NCBI GenBank assembly: GCA_964599655.1
Contig: CAZRGV010000002.1
Span: 62,001 to 126,000 of the forward strand
DNA from: CAZRGV01 sp964599655
Lineage (GTDB): Bacteria; Planctomycetota; Planctomycetia; Isosphaerales; Isosphaeraceae
DNA length: 64,000 nt
Direction: 5' to 3'
Position numbers and translations under genes: made by a program. Of this stretch, positions 63,485-64,000 are shown piece after piece; positions within the stretch are counted from its first letter, which is position 1; each line of letters opens with the position of its first letter. The notes beneath the pieces were generated by a model that searched no databases, was not told where the DNA came from, and saw nothing but the letters and a program-made list of their open reading frames with translations.

Positions 63485-64000
63485 ATGCCGATTCGGCCGG
63501 TGCACTGGTACGAGGGCATGTTTTTGCATCCCCACCATTTCCAGATCGCCGACCGTTACGCTCGGGAGGCCTGGAGACTGTCGGAGGACTGGTACCACCC
63601 GTTCAACTGGGGGTTACGCTCGATCGACCTGGATCGTGACGCGATTGCCAACTTCGAGGTGTCGCTCCGATCGTGCGAGGCCCGGTTCAAGGATGGCACC
63701 AAGCTCTCGATTCCAGCCGACTCGACGGCCGACCCGGTCGAGTTGAAAGACGCCCTCTCCGGCTCCTCGGGATCGGTCACTGTCTATCTCGCTGTGCCCG
63801 CGTTGCAGGCCGGTCGCGGCAACGTCGAGCCGCACCCGACAGCTGACGGCCCTCGCTACTGGGTCGAGACTCAGGAGTCGGAAGACGAGAATACCGGCGG
63901 CGGCGAGCAGCCGATCCAGGTCCGCCGAACCCGCTGCCGGCTCCTGCTTTCGACCCAGGACCAGACCGGCTACGAGGTTCTGCCCCTGGCCCGAATTGAG
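63485..64000 (+). CDS. tssK: T6SS baseplate-membrane adaptor TssK, N-terminal part
   Basis: The first 172 codons of tssK; the gene continues past the right edge. The opening PIRPVHWYEGMFLHPHHFQI is the family's most conserved block, followed by SEDWYHPFNWGLRSIDLDRD and IANFEVSLRSCEARFKDGTK. TssK trimers join the baseplate wedges to the TssJLM membrane complex. An acidic insert (TQESEDENTGGGEQP, about 132-146) looks longer than usual. GGGAGGAGG lies 4 bp before the ATG at 63485. The missing membrane-complex and ClpV genes are expected downstream. Confidence 0.95.
   Translation, partial: MPIRPVHWYEGMFLHPHHFQIADRYAREAWRLSEDWYHPFNWGLRSIDLDRDAIANFEVSLRSCEARFKDGTKLSIPADSTADPVELKDALSGSSGSVTVYLAVPALQAGRGNVEPHPTADGPRYWVETQESEDENTGGGEQPIQVRRTRCRLLLSTQDQTGYEVLPLARIE

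Noticed and set aside
59268..63746. A 1492-codon plus-strand open frame antisense to the giant caspase-like gene
   Set aside because: It mirrors the codon structure of the minus-strand gene, has no ribosome-binding site and gives Gly/Arg/Val-rich sequence without domains. Long antisense frames are common at this GC content.
1..64000. CRISPR arrays, tRNA and rRNA genes
   Set aside because: No regularly spaced direct repeats and no cloverleaf or rRNA-like blocks were noticed when reading both strands. A tRNAscan or Infernal run would settle it.

Overview
The window is chromosomal DNA of a GC-rich planctomycete, most likely an Isosphaeraceae-type member of Planctomycetota. The signs are a pilin-like DUF1559 gene and a second, decayed DUF1559 copy, a DUF1573-type protein with its partners, an ECF sigma factor overlapping a Ser/Thr kinase with C-terminal WD40 repeats, surface proteins that start with an LExRxLLS motif, and a type VI secretion system (T6SS) of the kind seen in this phylum. 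No tRNA, rRNA, CRISPR array or intact insertion sequence was seen.

Region 1 (1-25.8 kb) makes cell-surface polysaccharide. A minus-strand operon encodes an exosortase (C193/R238/H259 triad), a Wzc-like tyrosine autokinase with a Tyr-rich tail, EpsI and an O-antigen-ligase-like protein cut by the left edge. Next come a 2233-residue repeat-rich surface protein, a sugar-phosphate transferase, a GlmU-like nucleotidyltransferase, an exo/endonuclease/phosphatase-fold membrane protein and a NusG/RfaH-like elongation factor. On the plus strand lie rfbB-rfbA (dTDP-sugar) and a gmhA-hldD-hldE block (ADP-heptose). Between them is a scar region of about 1.7 kb holding a 19-bp tandem duplication, a broken DUF1559 gene, a gene remnant with RNEPKS repeats and a histidine phosphatase.

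Region 2 (25.8-35.8 kb) is a signalling and surface module. The sigma factor/kinase pair points left. Two copies of the arrangement 'LExRxLLS surface protein followed by a small secreted beta-rich protein' point right.

Region 3 (36.4-64 kb) is the T6SS, in pieces on both strands: vgrG, a DUF6931-like gene, PAAR and a probable cargo gene; then tssG-tssF-tssE, hcp, tssC-tssB; then tssA, tagJ, an FHA protein, a giant caspase-fold-like membrane protein and the start of tssK. TssJ, TssL, TssM and ClpV are not here and probably lie past the right edge. Two insertions sit inside the T6SS. One is a two-gene plus-strand unit (411 aa plus 177 aa) whose second protein carries a zinc-deaminase-like H-T-E ... 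C-x-x-C arrangement. The other is a four-gene planctomycete envelope operon (DUF1573-like, DUF1559, Cys-rich secreted protein, tail-anchored protein). The deaminase-like pair, the degenerate caspase-like T6SS protein and the surface protein whose domain is interrupted twice by GGSGY repeats are the most interesting elements.
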